From Aureisphaera galaxeae (GTDB lineage: Bacteria; Bacteroidota; Bacteroidia; Flavobacteriales; Flavobacteriaceae): 64,000 nucleotides of DNA. Within the stretch, counting starts at the first letter, position 1, and each line of letters starts with the position of its first letter. Shown here piece by piece: positions 17,815 to 25,968 of the stretch. The stretch is from contig NZ_JAQQTF010000002.1 of assembly GCF_028561275.1 (NCBI RefSeq), positions 62,001-126,000 on the forward strand, in the 5' to 3' direction. A program made the translations under genes and the position numbers. Below the pieces are notes generated by a model. The model worked only from the letters and a program-made list of their open reading frames with translations, was not told where the DNA came from and ran no database searches.

Positions 17815-18996
17815 CTATGAATTAGGTACATGTATTACGTCTACGATATCGCCCGGTTTCATGTCTACCATTTCTTCGGGTGCGAAAACCAATGCATTAG
17901 CCAAGGCAAAGGTTTGTAGCATGGCCGAACTCTGTCCGTCCAGAATGGTGACCGATCCGTTGGCATACATAGCCTTTAAAAATTGAGGTCGATCCCCTTT
18001 TCGCTGAAAGGGAGCCGCTAAAGGTTCTTTGGTTTTTGTGATTGAGAAATGCAGGTTTCCAGACATTCGTTCCAATGCCTTTCGAACATAGATATTGAAA
18101 CAGGTTAATGCAGCTGCTGGATTTCCCGGAAGGGCGAATACTACTGTTTCTTCTTTTTTTCCGAAGAAAAGAGGCTTGCCCGGCTTTTGTTTTACTTTAT
18201 AAAAGAGTTGGTTCACACCCATTTCAATAAGTGCTTTTCCTACAAAATCATAATCCCCTACGGAAATTCCACCCGTAATCAAGACCAAGTCACTTTCCAG
18301 AATGGAAGATTGTAATAATTTGAAGGTTTTGTCATAGTCATCCTCGACTTTGCGAATGGTCACTTTATCATATCCCAAACCCTGAAGCGAAGATGCTAGC
18401 ATGGTGGCATTGCTTTCGTAAATCTGTCCATGTTCCAACGGCTGGCCTGGGGCTATGAGCTCGTTCCCCGTAGTTACGATGGTAATGGTAGGTTTTTTAT
18501 GAACGTTCACCTCCGTAATCCCCAAGGAGGTTAGGAAACCAATTCCTGCTGGGGTGAGTAAGGTTCCTTTTTCCAGAGCAGTACTACCTTCCTTTACCTG
18601 TTCCCCTTGGGGTCGAATATTCGCATGTAGGGCAACCGTTCCTTCAATTTGAATGGTTTCTCCCCGTGCCGAAACTTTTTCTTGCATTACGACAGCATTG
18701 GCTGTATCTGGCACCGCAGCTCCGGTAAAGATCCGAATTGCATCTCCCGAATTTAGATCGAGTTGGTGTGCATCGCCCGCTTTCACTTCTCCAACAAGTG
18801 TATAGGTATTTGAGTCATGCAGATGAAGGGCGTATCCATCCATGGCCGACTGTCGAAAGGGAGGCATGTTAATGGGTGATGCGACCGCTTCGGACAATAC
18901 ATATCCTAAAGCTTCGGAAACACGTTTCATTTCCGATTGAGTCGTTGGGAACACATTGTCTTCAATAATCTGAAGGGCTTCTGGGATTGAGACCAT
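17815..18996 (-). CDS. moeA: Molybdopterin molybdenumtransferase
   Basis: MoeA inserts molybdate into adenylated molybdopterin. At 393 residues it is of normal length. Conserved stretches include MPPFRQSAMDGYAL, GDAIRIFTGAAVPDTANAVVMQE, TGNELIAPGQPLEHGQIYESN, ITGGISVGDYDF and FALPGNPAAALTCF, with domain IV at the C-terminus. It is the first gene of the operon. The ATG lies only 20 bases after a -7 promoter element that overlaps a ModE-type palindrome, so the leader is very short. Confidence 0.95.
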   Translation of the reverse strand: MVSIPEALQIIEDNVFPTTQSEMKRVSEALGYVLSEAVASPINMPPFRQSAMDGYALHLHDSNTYTLVGEVKAGDAHQLDLNSGDAIRIFTGAAVPDTANAVVMQEKVSARGETIQIEGTVALHANIRPQGEQVKEGSTALEKGTLLTPAGIGFLTSLGITEVNVHKKPTITIVTTGNELIAPGQPLEHGQIYESNATMLASSLQGLGYDKVTIRKVEDDYDKTFKLLQSSILESDLVLITGGISVGDYDFVGKALIEMGVNQLFYKVKQKPGKPLFFGKKEETVVFALPGNPAAALTCFNIYVRKALERMSGNLHFSITKTKEPLAAPFQRKGDRPQFLKAMYANGSVTILDGQSSAMLQTFALANALVFAPEEMVDMKPGDIVDVIHVPNS

Positions 18997-19002
18997 GATT
19001 TT

Positions 19003-19026
19003 CGTTATATCCTAACAAATATAACG
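19003..19026 (-). promoter_or_regulatory. ModE-type operator overlapping the moeA operon promoter
   Basis: CGTTATAT (19003-19010) and ATATAACG (19019-19026) form a perfect inverted repeat with an 8-base spacer. This is the arm sequence known for E. coli ModE operators. On the minus strand TATATTTG (19016-19023) inside it matches the Bacteroidota -7 consensus TAnnTTTG exactly. Bound protein would block the promoter, so repression of the 13-gene operon is the natural reading. No clear -33 TTG was seen. Confidence 0.75.
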
Positions 19027-19090
19027 ATGAAATTTCAGAAAGAAAAATGGCCTTACTTGGGTTTTGAGGGACCCTGCTGGCTATTCTTAG

Positions 19091-19945
19091 CTACTTTTTG
19101 TAAATGAACGACAAGCCTTTTTCTAATGTTTCAGAAAAATTGGTACCATCTTTTGTGTGTTCAAGTGTTTCACATTTAATATCCAGCGGAATTGCTTTCA
19201 ATTTAGAAACGAAAACCTCCAAATCGCCTACATGATTCCTTTCTGGGTTCAAGTCATTATTGGTAACCGACAGATATACCTTTTTGTTTTCAGAATTATC
19301 GTCATAGCGAATGTGGTCCATTACGTGGATATGATCCAAAAACCGTACGATATAGTGGTTGTTGTACCAAAGCGATGGGTTAACGATGATGTAATTGTCG
19401 AAAATCTCGGGATGTCGAATCATAACCCATGAAGTAAATAGTCCACCAAACGCCTGTCCGGCGATACTCAAATTGTCATTGGTTCTGAAGTTTTCTTTTA
19501 CGTAAGGAATGAGTTCTTTAGCAATATATTCTAAGAACTTCTTGGCTTTACCTGAATGTTTCTGTGCTTCTTTCGAAAATCCACCGTAAGGAACATACGT
19601 TGGTGTGTAATCACGGGTTTGGTCTACTTCCTTACTGCTAGTATCTGCATAGCCTATCCCAATAAGAATCATTTCATCGGTGGAAACACTTTTTACTTTA
19701 GAAAATAAATCATCTCCATCTAACAAAAACAGGACAGGATATGTTTTGTTCATATCCAATGTGTAGTTTGGAGGAGTGTGGAAGCTCAATTTATAGTTGA
19801 TCCCATTTGCCTTAGATTGAAACATCCGAACTTCCGTTTTCGAAGGCGTTTTTATGAAGCTCTTTTGCGAAGTTCTCTGTGCCCATGCTGTGGATATCGC
19901 AAGAAAAAGGGTCAAGATGGCTATGAGTTTTTGTTTGCGTTTCAT
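19091..19945 (-). CDS. Secreted esterase-D-like alpha/beta hydrolase with altered nucleophile elbow
   Basis: A 284-residue protein with a signal peptide (MKRKQKLIAILTLFLAISTAWAQ). The fold resembles enterochelin esterase/esterase D proteins: YPVLFLLDGDDLF, the acidic region and the FDNYIIVNPSLWYNN stretch typical of the family. The nucleophile elbow, normally GHSxGG, reads GQAFGG, so residue 165 is Ala where Ser is expected. It may therefore be a binding protein or non-catalytic relative; a sequencing error is possible. No operon partner: the next gene is moeA, 94 bp downstream. The promoter region is shared with a divergent gene and holds a 10-bp direct repeat. Confidence 0.7.
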   Translation of the reverse strand: MKRKQKLIAILTLFLAISTAWAQRTSQKSFIKTPSKTEVRMFQSKANGINYKLSFHTPPNYTLDMNKTYPVLFLLDGDDLFSKVKSVSTDEMILIGIGYADTSSKEVDQTRDYTPTYVPYGGFSKEAQKHSGKAKKFLEYIAKELIPYVKENFRTNDNLSIAGQAFGGLFTSWVMIRHPEIFDNYIIVNPSLWYNNHYIVRFLDHIHVMDHIRYDDNSENKKVYLSVTNNDLNPERNHVGDLEVFVSKLKAIPLDIKCETLEHTKDGTNFSETLEKGLSFIYKK

Positions 19946-20051
19946 AGTGATATGTTTATAATTGCAGTAGGCTTCAAAAGCTCAAAAATGCCTTGTCGAC
20001 TACTATTTTATTGAAAGTAAAGATTATGTCACCTGTCCGGTGTGTCAAAGA

Positions 20052-20070
20052 TTTTCAAGTGTTTTCAAGT
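20052..20070. promoter_or_regulatory. 10-bp phased direct repeat between divergent genes
   Basis: TTTTCAAGT occurs at 20052-20060 and 20062-20070, starts exactly one helical turn apart, about 110 bp before the esterase-like gene and 133 bp before the divergent TPR-like gene. A protein-binding site is only an inference. Confidence 0.3.
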
Positions 20071-20202
20071 TGAATCACAGCTCATTTTCTACATTTTTCT
20101 GAAGGGGTTGTCTTATTTTGCAATTTCATTTCGTTACAAACATGGGGAAGCACAGTAATGGGCTTCTATATTGAGAAACCTTTAATTGAAAAAGTTACTG
20201 TT

Positions 20203-20655
20203 ATGGGATTATTTAGTTCTCTATTCGGAAAGCGGAAAATGACGCTTGAAGAAATGAATGAAAAGAACAAAACCTACATTTCGGACAACCCCAACCCCAA
20301 GGATGACGAAGATGGGCGCATGCGTGAGGCTTCTGTTGCGATGACCAGTGGGCAATTTGAAGAATCGGCTGAGCTATACGAGAAATTGGCCGAGGATTTT
20401 CCAGCGAAAAAAGGATTGTATTTAAGTCAGGTGGGTGCAGCGTATTATTTTTTGAAGGACTTCCATACGGCTATATCATTTTATGTCACGGCAAAGGAGC
20501 ATGGAGCAGATACCAGTATGATGGATGACAATATCTGGGAAGCTTGTGAAGCCATTTATAACCAAGAGAATGATAAAACGGCGATAGAAAGATACTTAAC
20601 GCACTATCCCAATGGTAAATACGCGAAAAAAGCAGAGAAAATACTATCTACATAA
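20203..20655 (+). CDS. TPR-like cytoplasmic protein of unknown function
   Basis: The start at 20203 gives MGLFSSLFGKRKMTLEEM, a plausible beginning; an in-frame ATG at 20158 would add 15 residues. The 150-residue product has no signal peptide. Residues about 45-140 form helix pairs of the tetratricopeptide kind (QFEESAELYEKLAEDFP, DFHTAISFYVTAKEHG, KTAIERYLTHYPNGKYAKKAEKIL). A scaffold or interaction role is possible. It converges on the next gene with only 3 bases between stops, and no terminator is visible between them. Confidence 0.65.
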   Translation: MGLFSSLFGKRKMTLEEMNEKNKTYISDNPNPKDDEDGRMREASVAMTSGQFEESAELYEKLAEDFPAKKGLYLSQVGAAYYFLKDFHTAISFYVTAKEHGADTSMMDDNIWEACEAIYNQENDKTAIERYLTHYPNGKYAKKAEKILST

Positions 20656-20658
20656 AGA

Positions 20659-22044
20659 TTAATCTATGTTGGCAAGGAATTCGGCAATGTCCTGAAATCC
20701 CTGTTGCGTAAAACCGGGTAGATGCGAATGTTCCGGGTACTTCTTCAGAATGGCATTGGGGATTTTTTCCAGCATTTCCGCTCCGTACCATGGAGGTGTC
20801 CAAGGATCGAATTCTCCCGATAGGATATAAGTGGGTCCTTCGAAAGATTCATTGGGCCAATCCCAATGATCGTAAATGGACGCTACGGGCCAAACGTCTT
20901 GGGTTGCAAAGGAAACATCGTTGGGGTAATAATCGCTCAACCACGGAAGGGCCTTTTTCTTTTGCCGAATCACTATTTCACTTTCTTCGGGCAATTCCTC
21001 ACTTATCCATACCGAATAGCGCATTCCTTTGGCCTGTCTGGTGTAACCCAAATAAGAGTTAATGATTCCTTCTATCCCCACATGATTCCCATCGATAATG
21101 TTTTGCATAACTATAGGAGTATTGGGAAGAGAACCATGGGAACTCATTTGGTCGAGAACCCTATCGATCAATTCATTTCGCGTGTAGCTATATCTAATCG
21201 AATCTATAGAAATGCTAAAAATGGAGTCTTTTAGGAAAGAGATATGATCTGTCCATTGGTTATATAATTCTAGTGATCCGGTGTAATGGGATACAACGTT
21301 TTTCAATGTAGTATCTATATTTTCAAAAGCATCTTCATCATAATTAACATGATGTGGTAAAGGGGAATCTAAAATGAGTGCTTTTGTATTTTCGGGATAG
21401 GTTTGGGCATAGGCAGTCATAAGATTACAACTGTATGACATTCCGTAAAGAATGAGTTTATCAATGTTCAGGGCCTTCCGAAGACTTTCAATATCGGCCA
21501 CACTTTCTAGGGTATTGTACCCATTTAAATCCGTGTTTTGGGTGGTCCATTTTTCGTGGCAAGACGCAACGCCTTTTAGATACAAACTATCCAACGCCTT
21601 ACCCCAAAGACCCTTTTGCAATCCGAGGATTCGAAGTGAATCTACTTCCGGACAGGTAAGAAATGGCTTGGCATATTTGGTGCCCCGCTGATCCATCACC
21701 AGAACATCCCGATTTTCCCCCCAGGCTTTGTTTGTAACCCCGTTGGGCATGTGCAGGGAAGAACTGCCCGGGCCGCCGGACATAATGAGTACAGGAGTGG
21801 TTGCCTTCTCGATGCTATCTGGCACTTTCGCAAAAACAAAAGGAAGCTCTATGGTATTAGAGCTTTTATTTGTTCTGTTTTCGGGTACCTGCAACCAACC
21901 TTGGTCCCAAACCCTACCTGTAGTGTTTTTCATGGGAACGGGTCCTTCGATAATAAATACCTTTTCAGGTTCTTGGCAACTAAGAAAACTTATAAGAGTG
22001 AGACAAAATGTGATGTACTTCAGCATGACCAAACGATTAAGCAT
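20659..22044 (-). CDS. Lipoprotein S33-type peptidase, alpha/beta hydrolase with TAP-like C-terminus
   Basis: The ATG at 22044 is preferred to the TTG at 22047; 22026 is an alternative. The signal ends in ISFLSC, a lipobox, so the mature enzyme is likely membrane anchored outside the cytoplasm. Motifs of proline iminopeptidase/tripeptidyl aminopeptidase type: SGGPGSSS (oxyanion), VMDQRGTKYAKP, nucleophile elbow YGMSYSCNLM, a late SGEFDPWTPPWYG (Asp) and PEHSHLPGF (His). The full triad is present. It would release N-terminal residues from peptides. 461 residues. A Crp/Fnr regulator gene lies just upstream on the same strand (40 bp). Confidence 0.8.
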   Translation of the reverse strand: MLNRLVMLKYITFCLTLISFLSCQEPEKVFIIEGPVPMKNTTGRVWDQGWLQVPENRTNKSSNTIELPFVFAKVPDSIEKATTPVLIMSGGPGSSSLHMPNGVTNKAWGENRDVLVMDQRGTKYAKPFLTCPEVDSLRILGLQKGLWGKALDSLYLKGVASCHEKWTTQNTDLNGYNTLESVADIESLRKALNIDKLILYGMSYSCNLMTAYAQTYPENTKALILDSPLPHHVNYDEDAFENIDTTLKNVVSHYTGSLELYNQWTDHISFLKDSIFSISIDSIRYSYTRNELIDRVLDQMSSHGSLPNTPIVMQNIIDGNHVGIEGIINSYLGYTRQAKGMRYSVWISEELPEESEIVIRQKKKALPWLSDYYPNDVSFATQDVWPVASIYDHWDWPNESFEGPTYILSGEFDPWTPPWYGAEMLEKIPNAILKKYPEHSHLPGFTQQGFQDIAEFLANID

Positions 22045-22084
22045 CAAAGTTGGGGCTTATTTATCCCTTTTGCATTCACATTTG

Positions 22085-22666
22085 TTAACTTTTGGTGTTT
22101 TTCAGGGAGTTTCTGATGCGGCTTAAACTTTGGGGAGCTACCCCAAGATAGGAAGCGATGTGTTTTTGGGACACTTGACTAAAAAGTTCAGGGCTTTTGC
22201 GAATAAGGTTATGGTATCGTTCTTTAAGGTCGTTCGTTTGTAAATCCTTTAATCGTGCTACCATCTGTAGGTAGGCTTGCTCTGCCATGATACTCCTTAT
22301 TTTCTCGAACTTGGGCTGTGCTTCAAAAAGAGAGAGCAAGGTTCTTTTTTCGAATGCATATACATTCGTATCACATAAAGCCTGAAGGTATAATTCCCCC
22401 GTGGTATTAGTCAAGTAGCTTTCATAATCCGTGGCAAACCAATTTTCAACATAGAAATGATGTGTAATATCATTTCCATCCAAGATTCTATATCCACGAA
22501 CCAATCCCTTTTCAATAAAGAACAACTTCTTCACTGGTTCGTTTGCGTTGAGCAAATGTTCGCGTTTCCGATACGTATGCTGTTTGGCTTTTGAAATGAA
22601 TTCGGCAAACCCATCTTCAGAAAGATATAGGTGTTTGGAAAGCAGTTCTTTCATCAGTGTGAGCAT
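22085..22666 (-). CDS. Crp/Fnr-family transcriptional regulator
   Basis: 193 residues. The N-terminal cyclic-nucleotide-binding-like beta barrel includes LFFIEKGLVRGYRILDGNDITHHFYVENWF; the C-terminal winged helix ends with VSQKHIASYLGVAPQSLSRIRNSL. The barrel lacks the RxS phosphate-binding pattern of true cAMP receptors, which is usual in Bacteroidota members of this group. The ligand is unknown. Its ATG follows the upstream gene's TAA directly (no spacer), so it is co-translated with the membrane HTH protein; an in-frame ATG at 22654 is an alternative start. Confidence 0.85.
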   Translation of the reverse strand: MLTLMKELLSKHLYLSEDGFAEFISKAKQHTYRKREHLLNANEPVKKLFFIEKGLVRGYRILDGNDITHHFYVENWFATDYESYLTNTTGELYLQALCDTNVYAFEKRTLLSLFEAQPKFEKIRSIMAEQAYLQMVARLKDLQTNDLKERYHNLIRKSPELFSQVSQKHIASYLGVAPQSLSRIRNSLKNTKS

Positions 22667-23968
22667 TTATTTATTAAAATCCGCTTCATATTTAATTTCT
22701 CCCCTTCCATTTTTTATAAGGACATCATCGATGATACCTGCCCCTGTAAATGAAAAGTTGAGCCCTGCCAATGCTCCTAGGGCTTCTGCATAGTTCAGCT
22801 CATGAATAAGACCATCGTTGAGGTATATTTTTAAGGAATTGCTTCGAACCGTGCACTTCACCCTATTCCAGTCTGTGTAGTCCACCCCAAAGGCCGAGAA
22901 ATTGTTTTCGCTCCCTCTTTGCGTTACTTCGCTGCAGTAGATATTAAGATCACCAATACAACCGGGGATAGAAAAGGGAATGTGTATCACCCCTTCCTTG
23001 CATAATAAGGTAATTCCCGTTTTTTGACAGATACCATCACCCCGAACAAATGTGTTTTTAAAGGAAACTTCGAAGGTAAGATCGTCTCCGTTTAGATCGT
23101 CAAATTCCATCACATTATAATAGTACAGCTTATTTGGCGGACTGGTTTGAGCTGTGATTTCATCCAATATCCCTTTATTGATGGAAAGAATATCGCTGCT
23201 GTCCAATTCCTGTTGCGTGAGGTATCTAGGTACAGGGCTATTGCCAATAATACTCATCCAACCTTGCGTTTTCATGTGGATGTCATGCTCTTTTACGATG
23301 TCTCCATCGACCAATAGCTTTGCCTGCCAGTAACCGGGATAGTAATAAACCGTAGTGGCTTCAGATTTATCTTTTGCGATCTTGAACTGCTTTCTGGTGT
23401 CCCAACTTTGCTGAATTTTGATATTGTCTGTTGGGACTTGTGAAACGTCATATTCGAAAACTACGGTGTTGGGAAATCCTTGAGCGACGGGTTGACTCGA
23501 AAAGCGTATCGAATTCAGGATATCTTCAGAAATACTGGTATCTGAGCTTCGAGGGAGCAAGATATAGGCAGTCAATGCCAGTGCAAGGGCCACAACAACT
23601 GCAATTTTTGCGCGAGACGTCTTTTTCGTTTTTTTCGAGCTTGAAGGGATGGGATCTTCGACGACTTTGTCACTATGATGGGAATTTTTTGCTTTATAGG
23701 CCAACCAATTTTCATGATCGAGAAATTGCGCTAAGGCGTTCAGGGTTTGTGAACTTGGCACACTACTATAGGAAAGATTCCCCAAAACTCGTTTCAAGGT
23801 ACTGGTGCTTAGTTGAACCTTGGTTTTTTCGAAAATCCGTTCGCTTAAGGAGACAAAATCTTGGTGCTTCCAATGTTTACTTTCTCCCCATTGAAGGGAA
23901 GTTTCCAAATCAGTTTTTAATTGGTCAATGAATAAGGAGTCTGAACTATTTTTCGGTTTTTCTTTCAT
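22667..23968 (-). CDS. Membrane-spanning HTH-like sensor with extracytoplasmic beta-rich domain
   Basis: The ATG at 23968 is chosen (MKEKPKNSSDSLF); the longer frame to 24064 has a poorer N-terminus. Residues about 10-95 form a helical domain with VSLSERIFEKTKVQLSTSTLKRVLG followed by TLNALAQFLDHENW, a pattern seen in Bacteroidota regulators that resembles a Cro-type HTH. One transmembrane helix lies near 120-140. The outer 290 residues are beta-rich with two parts, the second reminiscent of a concanavalin/LamG-like fold (LTFEVSFKNTF ... LNFSFTGAGIIDDVLI). I infer a one-component surface sensor acting with the Crp/Fnr gene that follows without a gap. No enzyme motif is visible. Confidence 0.6.
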   Translation of the reverse strand: MKEKPKNSSDSLFIDQLKTDLETSLQWGESKHWKHQDFVSLSERIFEKTKVQLSTSTLKRVLGNLSYSSVPSSQTLNALAQFLDHENWLAYKAKNSHHSDKVVEDPIPSSSKKTKKTSRAKIAVVVALALALTAYILLPRSSDTSISEDILNSIRFSSQPVAQGFPNTVVFEYDVSQVPTDNIKIQQSWDTRKQFKIAKDKSEATTVYYYPGYWQAKLLVDGDIVKEHDIHMKTQGWMSIIGNSPVPRYLTQQELDSSDILSINKGILDEITAQTSPPNKLYYYNVMEFDDLNGDDLTFEVSFKNTFVRGDGICQKTGITLLCKEGVIHIPFSIPGCIGDLNIYCSEVTQRGSENNFSAFGVDYTDWNRVKCTVRSNSLKIYLNDGLIHELNYAEALGALAGLNFSFTGAGIIDDVLIKNGRGEIKYEADFNK

Positions 23969-24418
23969 GTGTTTTCTCACTTTAGGGCATTGTTTGAAAA
24001 GAGTGTTTTGTATCAACTTGAATAAACTTGAAAGGCTTTGACCAAAAGATCCATTGTTAATCAAAGATGTTCATGTTAATCAAATTGATGTTCAATAAAA
24101 CACAAACAAAAAGGCGATCACAGCAAAACAGGCATTCAAGCTACATTCCGTTGGTACGACATTCTTTAACACCTACCTAAGAACCTGAAAATACTAAAAT
24201 TTAGGCTTCCTATTACAGAGCCATGAGAAGAACCATTCGAGAAATCTGCAAGAAATGCCAAGCCGTATCAATGGGATTTAGTTCGCCGCTTTCCGTAGTA
24301 AAGCGCTTTCCTTCAGTCGGTACATAAGGCGTTAGAGTTGTCCATAGAAGCAATGCTTCTATTCCGACAAACGAACCGAACAATTGTTACTTCTTTGGGC
24401 CCAAGTCCATAAGCCAGA
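23969..24418. other. 450-bp intergenic region
   Basis: The region lies between the SurE fusion gene and the membrane HTH gene, both on the minus strand. It holds a possible decayed reading frame (24213-24383) and no clear promoter, terminator or repeat. The short plus-strand frame at 24223 (34 codons) has no recognisable features. Confidence 0.5.
24213..24383 (-). pseudogene. Possible remnant of a small membrane protein gene
   Basis: From a TTG at 24383 to a TAA at 24213 there are 56 codons reading LFGSFVGIEALLLWTTLTPY ... NPIDTAWHFLQISRMVLLMAL. The composition is hydrophobic and protein-like rather than random. In the same frame an ATG at 24410 starts seven codons (MDLGPKK) and then hits TAA at 24387-24389, just before the TTG. 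This looks like a gene broken by a stop codon, directly after the SurE fusion. It could also be chance. Confidence 0.25.
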
Positions 24419-25870
24419 TTAAAAAGGAGAATTCTTAGATTCCAGCTGTTTAAAGTGTGTTAATCGTTGGGGATTATTTTCGTTTATGCTCATAGGAACA
24501 ATGACAATATAGTCTTGGTAGTAGTAAAAGACATCATTGTCTGCAGGCATATCATAAGCCTTAGTGGGATCATTGGGTCTTAATCGCCACGTTTGCAACG
24601 CACCTTTTTCAGATACATCTGCCTCTGCCTCCAAAAGGAAAGGAGGACGGTCAAAAGTAATGGCGCGTTCCACTACTTTAACACCCTTGATACTTTCCAA
24701 GTCATCCGGAATGCTAATAGTCAGATATTCGAAAGTGTTCATTTCGCTCACCAAGGATGAGGTAGCCAATTGAGCTACCCACGAACATATTTTGTCCCTG
24801 TTTTCTGCATTGGGTCCATCCTCATCGATTCCAGAAACAGCGAGGGTGGGGATTTTCATAAGAGCAGCGGTCCTAGCGGCACCGACAGTTCCAGAACCGA
24901 ACCAAGCGGCACCTTCATTGGCACCACCATTGATCCCGGAAATGACCAAGTCGATAGATTCTCCCTTTCCATAAAAAACACCCAAGGCACCGAACAGCAC
25001 ACAATCGGCGGGATAGCCATCTACTTCATATATTTCTATGTTGTCCGAAACGTCATGCGATAGCTGTTTGACTTGTACTTGCCCTTTTTTAAATGTTGCC
25101 ATCATATTGGAAGTGCCACTGCGGTTTTCGGAACTGACGGAAATCACAATTTTGTTTGCATGAGGACTAAGGGCTTCTGCCAGACAGATAAGGCGATCCA
25201 TGTCTTCGATACCATCGTCGTTGGTAATGAGAATGTTCTTTTTCTTTAAGGGTTCATTTTCTGTTTGGGAAGAGGCCATATTCTTTAGCACATCATCTGC
25301 GAAAATCCCTTTTTCTATGGTACCATCCCTGTAGTAAAGCGCTCCAAATCCTTCTTTTTTATTCTCTTTCCATTCCCCTTCATATTTAAAGATGGGACTA
25401 TTGGGTTCGTACCAATAGGTTCCCATTCCGGATCGCATCCCTTCTTTATACTCCCCCACATAATGATCCCCATCGTCATTATAGTAACTTCCATTTCCGT
25501 GGGGCAATCCATTTTTAAATTCACCTTCATAGGTGTCGCCATCAGAGGCCATGATCCACTTGCCAAATCCGCTAAACTTACCATTTTCAACCGATCCTTT
25601 GTAGGTGTAATATGCTGTATTATTCCAAAGAACGGTCAATGTCCCTTCTCCCTGCACATAACCATTTTCGCACGCACCGTCCCAATGAAAACTTCGGGCT
25701 GTTGCATGATCGTGTGTATATAATTTGCAATCGGTTCCAGGTTGATAAATCCAACCGGGAGATCCAGAAGACTTTTCAAAACTATAGATGGAGAATACGA
25801 TAATAGTTATTGGAACCAATTGAAACAAAAGGATTCCGACGGCACCAATTTTTTTTATGAATTTTTGCAT
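24419..25870 (-). CDS. MORN-repeat domain fused to SurE-type nucleotidase
   Basis: The ATG at 25870 is preferred to the TTG at 25894. The 483-residue chain has an N-terminal membrane segment (GAVGILLFQLVPITIIVFSI), then about four MORN repeats near residues 85-190 (DTYEGEFKNGLPHGNGSY, HYVGEYKEGMRSGMGTYW, KYEGEWKENKKEGFGALY), and from about 212 a SurE domain. SurE motifs: ILITNDDGIEDMDRL (metal Asp-Asp), VDGYPADCVLFGA, LVISGINGGANEG, GSGTVGAARTAAL, TLAVSGIDE. SurE proteins are metal-dependent 5'/3'-nucleotidases normally in the cytoplasm. Here a signal anchor would place the enzyme in the periplasm or on the cell surface, tethered through MORN repeats. The pairing is unusual. It is single in its transcription unit. 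Confidence 0.85.
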   Translation of the reverse strand: MQKFIKKIGAVGILLFQLVPITIIVFSIYSFEKSSGSPGWIYQPGTDCKLYTHDHATARSFHWDGACENGYVQGEGTLTVLWNNTAYYTYKGSVENGKFSGFGKWIMASDGDTYEGEFKNGLPHGNGSYYNDDGDHYVGEYKEGMRSGMGTYWYEPNSPIFKYEGEWKENKKEGFGALYYRDGTIEKGIFADDVLKNMASSQTENEPLKKKNILITNDDGIEDMDRLICLAEALSPHANKIVISVSSENRSGTSNMMATFKKGQVQVKQLSHDVSDNIEIYEVDGYPADCVLFGALGVFYGKGESIDLVISGINGGANEGAAWFGSGTVGAARTAALMKIPTLAVSGIDEDGPNAENRDKICSWVAQLATSSLVSEMNTFEYLTISIPDDLESIKGVKVVERAITFDRPPFLLEAEADVSEKGALQTWRLRPNDPTKAYDMPADNDVFYYYQDYIVIVPMSINENNPQRLTHFKQLESKNSPF

Positions 25871-25968
25871 GGAGTCAAATTTTAGTTTGTCCAAATATAG
25901 ATGCCATCGCGCTCGAAACTAAGATCTTGTGATGAATGGCACAGATATGTGATCAATGGAATACCTTT

